A DNA stretch of 50,238 nucleotides from an uncultured Glaciecola sp. (GCA_905479945.1 CAJQOP010000087.1:1-50238); one strand, 5' to 3'; shown: positions 1 to 9,361, counted from the first letter of the stretch. The notes: generated by a model not told the origin, from the letters alone. Translations and numbers: made by a program.

Positions 1-807
1 TTATTAACGCCAATTGTAAAGTTTTCGAATTGTATTTTAGTACCAGCTGATGATGAGTTACCTCACCCAGAGGACGAAAGAGCATGTATTCGTTGCTCAG
101 CATGCTCAGATGCTTGCCCTGCTTCACTTTTACCTCAACAATTATTTTGGTATAGCAAATCAAAAGAATTAGATAAAGCTGAAGAATATAATTTATTTGA
201 TTGCATAGAATGCGGTGCTTGCGCTTATGTTTGCCCGAGTGAAATACCTCTCGTGCACTACTACCGACAAGCAAAAGCCGATATTCGCAATCAAAAAGAA
301 GAAAAAGAAAAATCAGACAAAGCAAAAATACGATTTGAAACGCGTAAAACCAGACTACAAAAAGAGAAAGAAGAAAGAGAAGAGAAACATAGGCTGGCCG
401 CAGAAGCACGTAAAGCGTCATTAAGTAAAGATGGTGGTGCTGCAAAAGACAAAATTGCTGCTGCACTAGCTAGAGCAAAAGCGAAAAAAGAAGCCAAAAA
501 CCAAGAAGCTTTAGCGAATAAAGAAGCTTTAGCGAATAAAGAGGCTTTGGCGAATCAAGAGGCCTTAACGGACAACGAGAACACAGCCGATGAAGAGGCA
601 TTGCCGGATAAGGCACAACTTTCTGCAAAGGAAGCAGATGCTGACACCAATTCTGAAATTACATCACTTGCAGACGCTAGCGAAACAGCCGCCGCCTTAA
701 AGAAAAAACGAGTTGCAGCAGCCGTTGCAAATGCGAAAAAAAAAGCTGCAGAGAAAGCTGCTGAAAAAACTGCTGAAAAAGCAAAAATAGAGAATAAAGA
801 ATCATGA
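1..807 (+). CDS. rnfC: RnfC, electron transport complex subunit C (5' end outside window)
   Basis: This is the C-terminal part of the peripheral Fe-S subunit of the Rnf (Rsx) complex, which links electron flow between NADH and ferredoxin to ion transport across the inner membrane. The frame is open from base 1, so the N-terminal NADH/FMN region lies upstream. Two ferredoxin-type 4Fe-4S motifs are visible, [12 protein letters not shown] and [13 protein letters not shown], encoded around bases 97-132 and 205-243. They are followed by a long tail rich in Lys, Ala and Glu, predicted helical or coiled coil, with an in-frame tandem repeat. Variable charged tails are usual for gammaproteobacterial RnfC. 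The stop overlaps the rnfD start (ATGA), which indicates an rnf operon with translational coupling. Confidence 0.95.
   Translation, partial: LLTPIVKFSNCILVPADDELPHPEDERACIRCSACSDACPASLLPQQLFWYSKSKELDKAEEYNLFDCIECGACAYVCPSEIPLVHYYRQAKADIRNQKEEKEKSDKAKIRFETRKTRLQKEKEEREEKHRLAAEARKASLSKDGGAAKDKIAAALARAKAKKEAKNQEALANKEALANKEALANQEALTDNENTADEEALPDKAQLSAKEADADTNSEITSLADASETAAALKKKRVAAAVANAKKKAAEKAAEKTAEKAKIENKES
505..576 (+). repeat. In-frame 18-base tandem repeat in the rnfC tail
   Basis: The unit GAAGCTTTAGCGAATAAA occurs twice exactly (505-522 and 523-540). A diverged third copy follows (541-558) and a weaker fourth (559-576). It encodes [24 protein letters not shown]. Six-residue units in a charged helical tail can expand or contract without frameshift, so repeat number may vary between strains. 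Confidence 0.9.
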
Positions 808-1877
808 CAATGTTGAGTTTATCTAGCTCACCGCACCAACATAACCGGCGAGACACTGGGCAGGTAATGCGACTGGTGTGTTTCGCAACAATACCCGGAA
901 TATTAGCTAACGTTTGGTTTTTTGGCTTTGGTATTCTTATTCAAATCTCTCTTGCAATAATAACCGCTTTAGTTACCGAAGGCGTTATTATGGAGCTTAG
1001 AAAAAAGAAAACTGAGCGAGTACTTAAAGATTATAGTGCTGTTTTAGCAGCGCTTTTATTAGCACTTTCAATTCCTCCGCTAGCGCCTTGGTGGGTTATT
1101 GTAATAGGTACCTTTTTTGCCATCGCAATAGTAAAACAGCTGTATGGTGGTTTAGGCTACAACATGTTCAACCCTGCCATGGCAGCTTATGTCATGCTGC
1201 TTATCTCATTTCCAGTTCAAATGACTTCTTGGCTACCTCCACAATCGATTGCAGAGCAGTCTTACTCTTTTTGGGATGCCTTGCATACCGTTTTTACCGG
1301 TTTTACCAGCACTGGGTTTAACGTTGAACAATTAAAAGTAGGTATCGACGGTACTACGATGGCAACGCCATTAGATCAAGTAAAAACATCTTTGCTGCAA
1401 GGTTACACCGTGACTGAAGCAAAAACTCACTTGATATTTGATGGCCAATACGGCAAGGGTTGGCTTTGGGTTGCATTTGGCTACTTAATTGGTGGTTTGT
1501 ACTTAGTTAAATCAAAAGTCATTAGCTGGCATATACCAGGCAGCATGTTAGTTTCTGCATTATTTCTTAGTTTTGTATTCTTTTTGATTGATGGTGATCA
1601 ATATGCCTCGCCGTTATTTCACTTGTTTAACGGAAGTATAATTGTTGGTGCATTTTTTATCGCAACTGATCCTGTATCAGCATCAACTACCGTAAAAGGT
1701 AGGCTAATTTTTGGCGCAGCAATTGGTTTATGGATAATTATTATTCGCAATTGGGGAGGTTATCCTGACGCTGTAGCATTTGCAGTTTTGATTATGAATA
1801 TGGCAGTGCCTCTTATTGATTATTACACGCAGCCTCGAACTTATGGTCATAAAAAGAAGGCGAGTAAGAAATCATGA
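804..1877 (+). CDS. rnfD: RnfD, electron transport complex membrane subunit D
   Basis: This is an integral inner-membrane subunit of the Rnf complex, related to NqrB and carrying covalent FMN. The 357-residue product has many hydrophobic segments (for example residues 30-60, 78-112 and 120-140, then several near the C-terminus). The motif DGTTMATPL at about 182-190 matches the site where RnfD/NqrB proteins bind FMN by a phosphoester to Thr. [11 protein letters not shown] near 120-130 is also typical of the family. The start overlaps the rnfC stop and the end overlaps the rnfG start, both as ATGA. A second ATG two codons downstream is possible. Confidence 0.96.
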   Translation: MTMLSLSSSPHQHNRRDTGQVMRLVCFATIPGILANVWFFGFGILIQISLAIITALVTEGVIMELRKKKTERVLKDYSAVLAALLLALSIPPLAPWWVIVIGTFFAIAIVKQLYGGLGYNMFNPAMAAYVMLLISFPVQMTSWLPPQSIAEQSYSFWDALHTVFTGFTSTGFNVEQLKVGIDGTTMATPLDQVKTSLLQGYTVTEAKTHLIFDGQYGKGWLWVAFGYLIGGLYLVKSKVISWHIPGSMLVSALFLSFVFFLIDGDQYASPLFHLFNGSIIVGAFFIATDPVSASTTVKGRLIFGAAIGLWIIIIRNWGGYPDAVAFAVLIMNMAVPLIDYYTQPRTYGHKKKASKKS

Positions 1878-2536
1878 TGATGAACTATATGGGTAAAAAT
1901 GGTGCTATTTTGGCGGGTTTTGCACTCGTTACTACAAGTCTCATCGCTATCACCTTTGCTGGCACTAAAGAACGCATTCAATTCGAGAAAGAAAAACAGT
2001 TATTAACAGTGCTAAATGAGTTGGTAGCAGAAGACCAACATACTAACGATCTTCATTTAGACTGCATCATAGTAAACAATGAATCCTCTTTGGGCAGTAG
2101 CAATGATCAACGCATTTTTAGAGCTCGGCAAAATGAAGAGAGTATTGCAGCCGTGATCGAAACTACAGCTCCAAATGGATACAGTGGTGAAATCAAGATG
2201 GTTGTCGCCGTAAATTTTGAAGGAGTATCTCTTGGTGCCAGAGTGGTAGAACACAAAGAGACCCCTGGGCTTGGTGATAAAGTTGATTTGCGAGTTAGTG
2301 ATTGGATCTTATCCTTTGCTAATGTGCCTTTCGATGGTGAGAATGACAAGCGCTGGAAAGTAAAAAAAGATGGAGGCCAGTTTGATCAATTTACTGGTGC
2401 TACCATTACACCCAGAGCAGTAGTAAATGCGGTTAAGAATGCATTGGTTTACTATGCTGCAAACAAAGAAATGATTTTTGATACACCCAGTAACTGTATC
2501 GACTCATTACCAAATGAGGCCAAGGGCGATGAATGA
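1874..2536 (+). CDS. rnfG: RnfG, electron transport complex subunit G
   Basis: RnfG is the membrane-anchored periplasmic flavoprotein of the Rnf complex. The 220-residue product has one N-terminal transmembrane helix (about residues 9-29) and a periplasmic FMN-binding domain. [12 protein letters not shown] at about 173-184 contains the S/T-GAT flavinylation motif, so Thr177 is the expected covalent FMN site. ETPGLGDKV (about 129-137) is another family hallmark. Three ATG codons lie in the first three positions, so the exact start is uncertain by two codons. Its stop overlaps the rnfE start by 8 bases. Confidence 0.96.
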   Translation: MMMNYMGKNGAILAGFALVTTSLIAITFAGTKERIQFEKEKQLLTVLNELVAEDQHTNDLHLDCIIVNNESSLGSSNDQRIFRARQNEESIAAVIETTAPNGYSGEIKMVVAVNFEGVSLGARVVEHKETPGLGDKVDLRVSDWILSFANVPFDGENDKRWKVKKDGGQFDQFTGATITPRAVVNAVKNALVYYAANKEMIFDTPSNCIDSLPNEAKGDE

Positions 2537-3230
2537 ATATCGAAACCTAACAATTCAAGGTGTTTGGAAAAACAACCCTGCTCTAGTTCAGCTTCTGGGT
2601 CTGTGCCCTTTGCTGGCAGTAACGGCAACTGTTATAAACGGTTTAGGTCTGGGTATAGCGACCACCCTAGTTTTGCTAGGCTCTAATATCACCGTTTCTT
2701 TAGTACGCAATTTTGTACCTAATGAAATTAGAATACCTATTTTTGTTATGGTAATTGCTGCCTTTGTAACTATTGTGCAGCTTGTGATGAACGCGTTTAC
2801 ATTCGAGTTGTATCAAGCTCTTGGGATTTTCATTCCATTAATTGTTACAAACTGCGCCATTATCGGGCGTGCTGAAGCTTATGCATCAAAAAATCCAGTA
2901 CCACTTGCCGCATTTGATGGATTGATGATGGGGATTGGTTTCACCTTAATTCTCGTAATCCTTGGTGCTATGCGAGAACTTCTTGGTTACGGAACATTGC
3001 TTGCAGGCGCCGATTTACTGCTTGGCGAATGGGCAAAAGATCTGACAATTGTTGTTTTCACTACCGATAGTCCCTTTCTACTGGCAATTCTTCCACCCGG
3101 TGCATTTCTTGGAATGGGCTTACTCATTGCCTTTAAGAACTTGGTCGACAAGTACCTAGAGAAACGCGCTGAAAGCTCTCAAAAAGCAAAAACAGTTCAA
3201 CGCGCTAGAGTAACGGGCACTGATATATGA
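2529..3230 (+). CDS. rnfE: RnfE, electron transport complex membrane subunit E
   Basis: RnfE is an integral membrane subunit related to NqrD and RnfA. From the ATG at 2529 it is 233 residues, beginning [17 protein letters not shown], which is the normal N-terminus of the family. An upstream in-frame ATG at 2478 would add 17 residues read through rnfG coding sequence, so I did not use it. The segment [17 protein letters not shown] is a strong RnfE/NqrD signature, and the protein has about six hydrophobic helices. It overlaps rnfG by 8 bases and nth by 4, so the run C-D-G-E-nth is one unit. RnfA and RnfB would lie upstream of the window. Confidence 0.96.
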   Translation: MNEYRNLTIQGVWKNNPALVQLLGLCPLLAVTATVINGLGLGIATTLVLLGSNITVSLVRNFVPNEIRIPIFVMVIAAFVTIVQLVMNAFTFELYQALGIFIPLIVTNCAIIGRAEAYASKNPVPLAAFDGLMMGIGFTLILVILGAMRELLGYGTLLAGADLLLGEWAKDLTIVVFTTDSPFLLAILPPGAFLGMGLLIAFKNLVDKYLEKRAESSQKAKTVQRARVTGTDI

Positions 3231-3859
3231 ACAAACAAAAGCGTTTTGAAATACTCTCTCGATTGAGAGATAATAACCCTCACCCTACTACCGAATTAAA
3301 CTTTTCAAGCCCATTCGAGTTGCTAATTGCCGTGATCTTATCTGCGCAGTCAACAGATGTTGGAGTCAATAAAGCAACTAACAAACTCTACCCCGTCGCC
3401 AACACGCCTGAAGCGATTCATGCGCTTGGTCTTGAAGGTTTAAAAGAGTACATTAAAACCATCGGCCTATTTAATGCTAAGGCAAAGAACGTTATTGAAA
3501 CCTGTCGTATGCTAGTTGAACTTCATGGCTCAGTTGTGCCCGAAGATCGCGAAGCACTAGAAGCACTGCCAGGCGTTGGAAGGAAAACAGCAAACGTTGT
3601 TTTAAACACCGCTTTTGGCTGGCCTACGATTGCCGTGGACACGCATATATACCGCGTTAGCAATCGTACTAAGCTAGCGATGGGTAAAACCGTTGAAAAA
3701 GTCGAAGATAAGCTTATTAAAGTTATCCCTGCTGAGTTTAAAGTAGATGTCCATCATTGGCTGATTTTGCATGGGCGCTATACGTGTATTGCACGCAAAC
3801 CAAGGTGTGGATCTTGTATTATCGAAGACTTGTGTGAGTACAAAGATAAAACCGAATAA
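3227..3859 (+). CDS. nth: Endonuclease III (DNA glycosylase/AP lyase)
   Basis: Nth removes oxidised pyrimidines and cleaves the abasic strand in base-excision repair. The 210-residue protein has the helix-hairpin-helix [13 protein letters not shown] at about 114-126 with catalytic Lys120 and Asp138. The C-terminal 4Fe-4S cluster cysteines are C187, C194, C197 and C203. Spacing and length match Escherichia coli Nth exactly. The start ATG overlaps the rnfE stop by 4 bases, the usual rnf-nth arrangement in gammaproteobacteria. A decayed second copy of its central part lies 0.9 kb downstream. Confidence 0.97.
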   Translation: MNKQKRFEILSRLRDNNPHPTTELNFSSPFELLIAVILSAQSTDVGVNKATNKLYPVANTPEAIHALGLEGLKEYIKTIGLFNAKAKNVIETCRMLVELHGSVVPEDREALEALPGVGRKTANVVLNTAFGWPTIAVDTHIYRVSNRTKLAMGKTVEKVEDKLIKVIPAEFKVDVHHWLILHGRYTCIARKPRCGSCIIEDLCEYKDKTE

Positions 3860-3944
3860 AAGCATTCAAAATAGTTGTCTTAACAACTGAGAAAGCGGAC
3901 AGTCACTGCTATTTAGGCAAGCATATATAAGCTGCGAGCTTCAT

Positions 3945-4373
3945 TTACATAAGCTCTTCGTTTGGCGTATTGCGCCTCGACTCATAGAAAAACAGAATCG
4001 ATGCAAACGTGCACAAAACCAAAAATATGATCAAAAATAATGTTACACCTGGAGACCAATAAGGTATCGCAGTTGCATTTGGGATAATTTCAAGTAGCGT
4101 CGCAGCAAGTTTTGTTCCGCCAGTATGCGCTGTGTACATACCAAGTCCTGTAAAAGTCATGACGCAAGCGAAGAGGAAGTTCAATACAACGACTTGGATC
4201 CGAGACAGTTTAGACGCCGCATAGTGCGCGACGATGATATATCCCGATATGCAAGTAAAAGCAATTGCCCACCCTGCGCCCAAAAACTCGGCCTGGGTTT
4301 GAATCAACGCTATCTGCTCGCGGACTCCCTGCGCACTTTCTAATGCCAATATGGCGCTCTCGTACTCTGTCAC
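3945..4373 (-). CDS. Small three-helix membrane protein, function unknown
   Basis: I do not recognise this 142-residue protein. It has three clear hydrophobic segments at about residues 33-52, 61-80 and 108-130, a short N-terminal amphipathic region and a polar tail. The start is GTG at 4373, with GGAGA about 8 bases upstream on the minus strand, which supports a real gene. It converges on nth. No motif suggests transport, signalling or catalysis. Its flank is gene-poor and holds a decayed nth fragment, so it may belong to a recently rearranged spot. The coding call is fairly safe; function is unknown. Confidence 0.7.
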   Translation of the reverse strand: MTEYESAILALESAQGVREQIALIQTQAEFLGAGWAIAFTCISGYIIVAHYAASKLSRIQVVVLNFLFACVMTFTGLGMYTAHTGGTKLAATLLEIIPNATAIPYWSPGVTLFLIIFLVLCTFASILFFYESRRNTPNEELM

Positions 4374-5021
4374 TGTGAAATCTCCAAGATCGATTATGCT
4401 GACGGTTTATTCATGCGCTGGTGACGGGTGGAAGACCTCGTGGCAAACCATAACGCTTATTATCGAGCATGTCGTAAATGCAATTGCCCGATTTATTTTT
4501 AATTGTCGTTATTTACAATTCTTACCTTTTGATTTAATTAAGTATTTTTTACTTTTACACCCTCAAAATAATAAGGGATCTAAAACGTAAAAGGAGACTT
4601 GAATTTAACGCCACTTTTATGCTTCCTATTAGAAACTATGTAAAAAATATTTTCCATAGTTAAATTAATATCTTAGCGACTTTCTGAAAGACAAAGTGAG
4701 ACCTGAAGAACTTACATAATAGAAAGCAATGAAATTATAGGCTTAGTTTTATCAACTGCGATAATACCTTTTTTGGCTGGCCGACAATAGCCGTTGATAC
4801 CCAGATGCACCGCGTATCGAATCTAACTAAGCTAGCAATGGCTAAAAATGTCGATAAACTCGAGGAAAAGTTGCTAAAAGTGGTGCCATAAAATATTGTA
4901 ATACAAAGGTTTTAACTCACTCACTGGTTTTATTATGATTTTGGTATGTATAATGTGAGTTTAAAGATAAAACATCAGACCAGCGTGTGATAACACTCGC
5001 TATAACATGAAAGGAAAGCAC
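4374..5021. other. Gene-poor stretch with one gene remnant
   Basis: About 650 AT-rich bases lie between the membrane-protein gene and gloA. The recognisable content is an nth remnant (4760-4891) and a TATAAT-like -10 element at 4949-4954, about 70 bases before the gloA start and without a convincing -35. Nothing else in 4374-4759 looks like a gene. A short open frame crossing 4351-4590 has no family features. Confidence 0.6.
4760..4891 (+). pseudogene. Truncated nth (endonuclease III) fragment
   Basis: Reading from 4760 gives 43 codons that align without gaps to residues 126-168 of the intact Nth encoded at 3227-3859. By my count 30 of 43 residues are identical, including the run GWPTIAVDT with the catalytic Asp, and RVSN and TKLAM. 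The frame then meets TAA at 4889. There is no start, no helix-hairpin-helix and no intact iron-sulphur part. A weak resemblance (HW, then G and Y) may continue to about 4966 through further stops. Divergence includes many synonymous sites, so this is an old duplicate or a piece of a foreign nth, not a recent copy. Confidence 0.85.
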
Positions 5022-5411
5022 ATGAGATTACTGCATACTATGCTGCGAGTCGGTGACTTAGAAAAATCCATTGCATTTTATACCGAATCCTTTGGTATGA
5101 AGCTCTTGCGTCAAAGCGATAACGAAGAATATAAATATACCTTGGCTTTTTTGGGCTATGGTGATGAAAGTAATAATACTGTCATAGAGCTTACTTACAA
5201 TTGGGGTGAATCTGATTATGAGCACGGAAATGCTTTTGGCCATTTAGCTATCGGTGTGGACGATATATATTCCGTTTGCGATGACATTAAGCAAAAAGGC
5301 GGTGATGTTTACCGTGAACCCGGCCCAGTAAAAGGTGGAAACACCGTTATTGCGTTCGTTCGTGACCCAAGCGGATATGCTATCGAGCTTATCCAAGAAA
5401 GTGTGCAATAA
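5022..5411 (+). CDS. gloA: Lactoylglutathione lyase (glyoxalase I)
   Basis: GloA converts the methylglyoxal-glutathione hemithioacetal to S-lactoylglutathione in methylglyoxal detoxification. From the ATG at 5022 the protein is 129 residues, beginning [17 protein letters not shown]. The four metal ligands of the bacterial enzyme are all in place: H5, E56, H74 and E122. [18 protein letters not shown] and [16 protein letters not shown] match the family. An ATG 15 bases upstream is less likely because AAGGAAA lies just before 5022 as ribosome-binding site. It is a single gene with its own likely promoter. Short Ni-type glyoxalases are usual in gammaproteobacteria. Confidence 0.96.
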   Translation: MRLLHTMLRVGDLEKSIAFYTESFGMKLLRQSDNEEYKYTLAFLGYGDESNNTVIELTYNWGESDYEHGNAFGHLAIGVDDIYSVCDDIKQKGGDVYREPGPVKGGNTVIAFVRDPSGYAIELIQESVQ

Positions 5412-5447
5412 GCATATATTGTGAACATTAAAAGAAACAGAAATGAA

Positions 5448-6527
5448 ATGATAAACAGTACAATGAAGAGTATATTTTCAATCCTGTTATTGACGTTTTC
5501 AATACAGATCGCTGCATATGGCGACAAATCTAAGCCAAGTATCGACTCAAGCAATAATATTAATAAGATATCTGGTAAAGATAGTAACGCAGTAATGTTT
5601 ACTGTAATTGCTCACCGGGGCGCATCCGGCTATTTACCTGAACATACATTAGATGCAGCAACGCTTGCTTTTATGCAAGGCGCTGACTTTATCGAACAAG
5701 ACATTATTTTAACTGCCGACAACGTCCCTATTGTTTTGCATGATATTCATATCGAGACAGTAACCAATGTAGAAAGCGTATTCCCTGAAAGAAAGCGCCT
5801 CGATGGCAGATATTATGCTATTGATTTCACATGGGATGAGATTCAGCAATTATACGTGCATGAACGAGAAAATTTAGATGGCAGTCTGGTATATCCGAGC
5901 CGCTATAAAGGCCATGAAGCATTCAAAGTGGCGTCTTTTGAGCAACATATTGAGTTAATTAAAAGACTCAATAAAGTATATTCTAAAAACATTGGCTTTT
6001 ACCCCGAAATAAAGTCACCGGAATGGCATTTGTCAGAAGGCAAAGATATTACAAAGATTGTATTTGAGTTTATTCAGAAAAATAATCTGAATCGAACTGA
6101 TACGAATATTATGATTCAATCCTTTTATCCACCAACCCTCAAGCGTTTAAAAAACGAATTTTCTATCAAGGTGCCATTGGTGCAGCTGATTGCCGAGAAT
6201 GATTGGGAAGAGTCCAGCGCCGATTATGAAGCAATGATGACCCTGAATGGTTTAGAAGATGTTGCATCTTATGCGAGTGGCATTGGTCCTTGGCTACCGC
6301 AAATATATGACACTGAAAAACGCACAGCCACTGAGCTATTGAAGCACGCAAAGTCGCTGCAGCTCGTCGTGCATCCGTATACCTTTAGAGCTGACGATTT
6401 GGCGTATGAAATGAATGCAGCTGAGCTTATTCACTTGCTCAAGAATGAGCTACAAGTTGATGGTGTTTTTACCGACCATACTGATATTGTTTTAGAGTAT
6501 ATTGGCTCGCAAACAAATTTCAAATAA
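5448..6527 (+). CDS. glpQ: Periplasmic glycerophosphodiester phosphodiesterase
   Basis: GlpQ hydrolyses glycerophosphodiesters to glycerol-3-phosphate and an alcohol in the periplasm. An N-terminal signal peptide (MKSIFSILLLTFSIQIAAYG) precedes the GDPD domain, which opens with VIAHRGASGYLPEHTL (catalytic His, Arg and Glu), then EQDIILTADNVPIVLHD with the second catalytic His. YPEIKSP and GVFTDHTD continue the TIM barrel. Length is close to E. coli GlpQ (358 residues). The start is uncertain: GTG at 5421, ATG at 5448 and ATG at 5463 all keep the signal peptide and none has a strong ribosome site. No glpT neighbour is present, so substrate uptake is encoded elsewhere. Confidence 0.93.
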   Translation: MINSTMKSIFSILLLTFSIQIAAYGDKSKPSIDSSNNINKISGKDSNAVMFTVIAHRGASGYLPEHTLDAATLAFMQGADFIEQDIILTADNVPIVLHDIHIETVTNVESVFPERKRLDGRYYAIDFTWDEIQQLYVHERENLDGSLVYPSRYKGHEAFKVASFEQHIELIKRLNKVYSKNIGFYPEIKSPEWHLSEGKDITKIVFEFIQKNNLNRTDTNIMIQSFYPPTLKRLKNEFSIKVPLVQLIAENDWEESSADYEAMMTLNGLEDVASYASGIGPWLPQIYDTEKRTATELLKHAKSLQLVVHPYTFRADDLAYEMNAAELIHLLKNELQVDGVFTDHTDIVLEYIGSQTNFK

Positions 6528-6542
6528 GCAGGCAAATTTCAC

Positions 6543-7415
6543 CTAAAGTTTTGCAAGTTGAATAATAACGCGTCTGTTTTTGGCTCTTGAAAGCTCATTG
6601 TCATTTGGTGAAACATGTCGTTTTTCGCCATGTCCAGTAACTTCAATGCGAGTTGAATCGACACCTTGTGCTGCAAAATAATCGCGAATTTCGTTAGCGC
6701 GACGTATCGATAGTTGTTCGTTGTTCCAAGCCCCACCGTAGCTATCTGAATAACCATCTAAAAGTACAAGCTCTAAATCAGTATCTTCTTTTAAGTAATC
6801 CCCAATCATATCAAGACGACGCTTTGAATAGTTAGTGAGGTCTACGCTACTCTTTTTGTAACTAAGCACAGTGTAAGCAATATCTTCGAAACTGTAGGGC
6901 AGTAAATTAGCCACACATTCCGAGAATGCGAGATAGGATGGGTCAAAATTACTTGAATTAAGTGCTACGGCAATTGAATCATGTCGATTGTTCCAATCTT
7001 GATAATGAATTGTTGGCCAATACCCTTTTTCCAACTCTATCAGCATTTCCCAAGCTGACTCTGAAGGCAAGTCGGCATTGTATTGCTTGCGTAAATTCAT
7101 CCTACCGATCGTTTTTTGGGCAGCACCTGGCATCCATTTAGGCGGAACCGAGTAAACTGTTGCAGTATCATATCGATTCGGTAGTCGAAGCATATCGAGG
7201 GTAAATTCTAAATTCAACTGCTTGGATGCTTCAGTAACAAAGGAAGCTGTACCATAGCTAGGAATAGGATGTTTCAATTCGCAAGTCAAGCGAGTCTGTT
7301 CACCAAGTGACCATTGTGAATTCTCGACTGATGCATTATATTCTCGCAAATTTGCTGAAACAGCCAAGGGTAAAATTAGAATAAAGCTGTTCAAGGCAAT
7401 AAGGTATTTTTTCAT
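6543..7415 (-). CDS. motY: MotY, sodium-driven flagellar motor T-ring protein (OmpA-like)
   Basis: MotY is a periplasmic protein of the T ring that helps anchor PomA/PomB stators around the polar flagellar motor. It has a signal peptide (MKKYLIALNSFILILPLAVSA), a MotY-type N-terminal domain (HPIPSYGTASFVTEASKQ, LDMLRLPNRYD, SVPPKWMPG) and a C-terminal OmpA-like peptidoglycan-binding domain (LLDGYSDSYGGAWNNEQLS, VTGHGEKRHVSPND). The whole length resembles Vibrio MotY. ATG at 7415 begins a clean signal peptide; a TTG two codons upstream at 7421 has AAGAGA at better spacing, so the start could be there. It lies divergent to rnt, a pairing common in related genomes, so its distance from other flagellar genes is normal. 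Confidence 0.92.
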   Translation of the reverse strand: MKKYLIALNSFILILPLAVSANLREYNASVENSQWSLGEQTRLTCELKHPIPSYGTASFVTEASKQLNLEFTLDMLRLPNRYDTATVYSVPPKWMPGAAQKTIGRMNLRKQYNADLPSESAWEMLIELEKGYWPTIHYQDWNNRHDSIAVALNSSNFDPSYLAFSECVANLLPYSFEDIAYTVLSYKKSSVDLTNYSKRRLDMIGDYLKEDTDLELVLLDGYSDSYGGAWNNEQLSIRRANEIRDYFAAQGVDSTRIEVTGHGEKRHVSPNDNELSRAKNRRVIIQLAKL

Positions 7416-7640
7416 AGTCAATATAATCTCTTAGAACTTGTAAAGGCTATCGACAAAATCTATAAAATGTTTAGCATTGAACGCGCTCCTGCGGCATACT
7501 TTAGACACAAGTTAAGAACGAGATAAGAAAACGCCTTGAACTGTGCTATTAACGCGTATTCTCCAGTATTATTTCGGTTCATAATATTTCTATAGTCTTC
7601 AACATCTTAGCATCTAATTAAAGGGACTCGCAGTATTTTC

Positions 7641-8282
7641 ATGACAACAACTAAACCCTTACTAAAAGACAGATTTAGAGGTTATTTTCCAGTAATTATT
7701 GATGTTGAAACTGCCGGTTTTAATGCTCAAACAGATGCGCTCTTAGAAATCGCCGCTGTTACATTAAAACTAAACGATGATGGCGACCTTGAACCAGACA
7801 CAACATTTCACGAACATGTTGCACCATTTGAAGGTGCTAATATTGAACAAGCTGCTATCGACTTTAATGGAATAGATCCATTTTGCGCACTGCGTGGCGC
7901 TTTGGATGAAAACACTGTACTCAGAAACCTTTGTAATCATATTCGTAAACATCAAAAAGAAGCGGATTGCCAACGCTCAGTTATCGTTGCTCACAATGCG
8001 GCTTTTGATCAAAGTTTTGTTAATGCCGCAATTACTCGGCATGATATCAAGCGCACCCCCTTTCATCCTTTTGTCTCATTTGATACCACATCCCTTGCTG
8101 CGCTAGCTTTAGGTCAAACTGTGCTAATAAAAGCATGCCAAGCAGCGAATATAGCTTTCGACCAAGCAGAAGCACACTCTGCACTTTACGATACTGAGCG
8201 CACAGCTGAATTATTTTGCTTTATTGTTAACCGATATAAAAACTTGGGTGGTTGGCCACTTTCAAATCTAAGTGAGAATTAA
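7641..8282 (+). CDS. rnt: Ribonuclease T
   Basis: RNase T is a DEDDh 3'-5' exonuclease that trims tRNA CCA ends and other stable RNAs. The 213-residue protein has exonuclease motif I at DVETAGF (D21, E23), motif II with D123 in [10 protein letters not shown], and motif III with H179 and D184 in [10 protein letters not shown]148 in SFDTTSLA corresponds to the extra conserved Asp. GGWPLS at the C-terminus is typical. AAAGGGA lies about 14 bases before the ATG, a longer spacing than usual. It is divergent from motY. Confidence 0.97.
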   Translation: MTTTKPLLKDRFRGYFPVIIDVETAGFNAQTDALLEIAAVTLKLNDDGDLEPDTTFHEHVAPFEGANIEQAAIDFNGIDPFCALRGALDENTVLRNLCNHIRKHQKEADCQRSVIVAHNAAFDQSFVNAAITRHDIKRTPFHPFVSFDTTSLAALALGQTVLIKACQAANIAFDQAEAHSALYDTERTAELFCFIVNRYKNLGGWPLSNLSEN

Positions 8283-8311
8283 TATCAAAAAGCTTGCCAT
8301 TAATCTAAATA

Positions 8312-8330
8312 CCAACTATTATCATTTGCA
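8312..8330 (-). promoter_or_regulatory. Possible Fur-binding site upstream of bfd
   Basis: On the minus strand these 19 bases read GCAAATGATAATAGTTGGT. They match about 12 of 19 positions of the Fur consensus GATAATGATAATCATTATC, with an unbroken AATGATAAT core. The site ends 23 bases before the bfd start. Bfd is iron-repressed in several bacteria, which fits. This is inference from sequence likeness only. Confidence 0.4.
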
Positions 8331-8353
8331 TGTTGATACAAAGGTGGTAGTGA

Positions 8354-8548
8354 ATGTTCGTTTGCATGTGTTATGGCATTACTGATAAGCAAATTAAAAG
8401 CGCGGTGGAAACTCATGGCGTGGGTAATATGCGTGAGTTAAAACAAGTCATGGCTTTAGGCAGCCAGTGCGGTAAATGCCTTGAGTTAGCTCAGGACATC
8501 ATAGACAGCACCATCATGGATGAATCGCTATTTAAATGTGTTGGCTAA
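8354..8548 (+). CDS. bfd: Bacterioferritin-associated ferredoxin
   Basis: Bfd is a small [2Fe-2S] protein that delivers electrons to bacterioferritin for iron release. The 64-residue product has the four cluster cysteines in the family pattern: C4 and C6 near the start (FVCMCYGIT) and C39 and C42 (SQCGKC). This is almost the spacing of E. coli Bfd. A Fur-like site precedes the gene and a strong terminator follows. No bacterioferritin gene is in the window; grxD and sodB downstream are also tied to iron-sulphur and oxidative stress functions. Confidence 0.95.
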   Translation: MFVCMCYGITDKQIKSAVETHGVGNMRELKQVMALGSQCGKCLELAQDIIDSTIMDESLFKCVG

Positions 8549-8635
8549 ATTGCCAATAGTTTTAGTTGGGGCTTCTCCGTAAAAGCAAAACATTACCAAA
8601 CTACCCCGTGTATTTAAAACATCTAAAAATTCAAA

Positions 8636-8668
8636 AAAAAAGCCTTTTCAATGAAGAGGCTTTTTTCG
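8636..8668 (+). terminator. Intrinsic terminator after bfd, possibly bidirectional with grxD
   Basis: A hairpin AAAAAGCC-TTTT / AAGA-GGCTTTTT with loop CAATG is followed by a T run on the plus strand. An A run on the other side gives a T run on the minus strand as well. It sits between the converging bfd and grxD genes and can serve both. Confidence 0.85.
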
Positions 8669-8719
8669 TTTTACCCTGCGATTTTCTATTTGATGCTAAG
8701 GACAGCTGCTCTTGGTATA

Positions 8720-9046
8720 TTAACTGTCGGCTTTAGGCGCAGCCTCTTGCAGCAAAGGCTGAAGTTCGCCTTGCTGAAACATTTCCAAAATGATGTCACA
8801 GCCACCCACTAACTCACCTTTAACCCATAGCTGCGGGAATGTTGGCCAATCAGCATATTTTGGTAGTTCAGATCTTATGTCCGGATTTTGCAAAATATCA
8901 ACGTAGGCGAATTGTTCACCGCAATTCATTAGTGCCTGAACTGTTTGGGCTGAAAATCCGCAGCTTGGTAATTTTGGAGAACCTTTCATGTATAACAATA
9001 CTGGGTTTTCGGCAATTTGTTCTTTGATTTTATCTATAGTTTCCAT
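8720..9046 (-). CDS. grxD: Monothiol glutaredoxin Grx4
   Basis: GrxD is a CGFS-type glutaredoxin that binds a [2Fe-2S] cluster with glutathione and passes it to apoproteins, often with BolA. The 108-residue protein has MKGSPKLPSCGFS at about 20-32, with active Cys29, the TFPQLWVKGELVGGCDI block that binds glutathione, and a normal length. AAGG lies about 7 bases upstream of the ATG. It is transcribed away from sodB and toward bfd. Confidence 0.96.
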   Translation of the reverse strand: METIDKIKEQIAENPVLLYMKGSPKLPSCGFSAQTVQALMNCGEQFAYVDILQNPDIRSELPKYADWPTFPQLWVKGELVGGCDIILEMFQQGELQPLLQEAAPKADS

Positions 9047-9361
9047 TGAATAACCTTTGTCTTTATAATGCTTGCGGAATAACTGTAATAAGTGCGGCTA
9101 AACTCTTAAAAAGCAAGCCACAAATTTATCTAGTGCCATATTAATGAGATTAGTACGAAAAATCAGTAAAAAATGATCTTCTTTGCGAGTTTTTTCGAAC
9201 AAGTTATAACTTATTAGCTAATATTATCGTGTTTATTGTTGGGTTTACTATAATTATCCCTATATCTTAACCAACGGTAACTAAAAGAATTTTTAATAGA
9301 GGTATAACGAAAATACCTTACAAATTCGAATCTAAAATAAAAACCCATAATGGAGAACACC
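9047..9361. other. Divergent grxD/sodB control region
   Basis: About 315 AT-rich bases separate the two genes. A perfect TATAAT at 9249-9254 on the plus strand is a candidate sodB -10 element, giving a leader of roughly 100 bases; I see no good -35. TGGAGAACACC (9350-9360) is the sodB ribosome-binding region. No open frame or RNA gene is recognisable. Confidence 0.5.

Noticed and set aside
2478..2528. Upstream ATG extending rnfE by 17 residues
   Set aside because: The added part is read out of frame through rnfG; RnfE proteins begin at the MNEYRN position.
3874..3889. AGTTGTCTTAACAACT hairpin after nth as a terminator
   Set aside because: Short AT-rich stem with no T run after it.
4351..4590. 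79-codon plus-strand open frame
   Set aside because: Overlaps the start of the minus-strand membrane-protein gene, has no ribosome site or family features, and its composition looks random.
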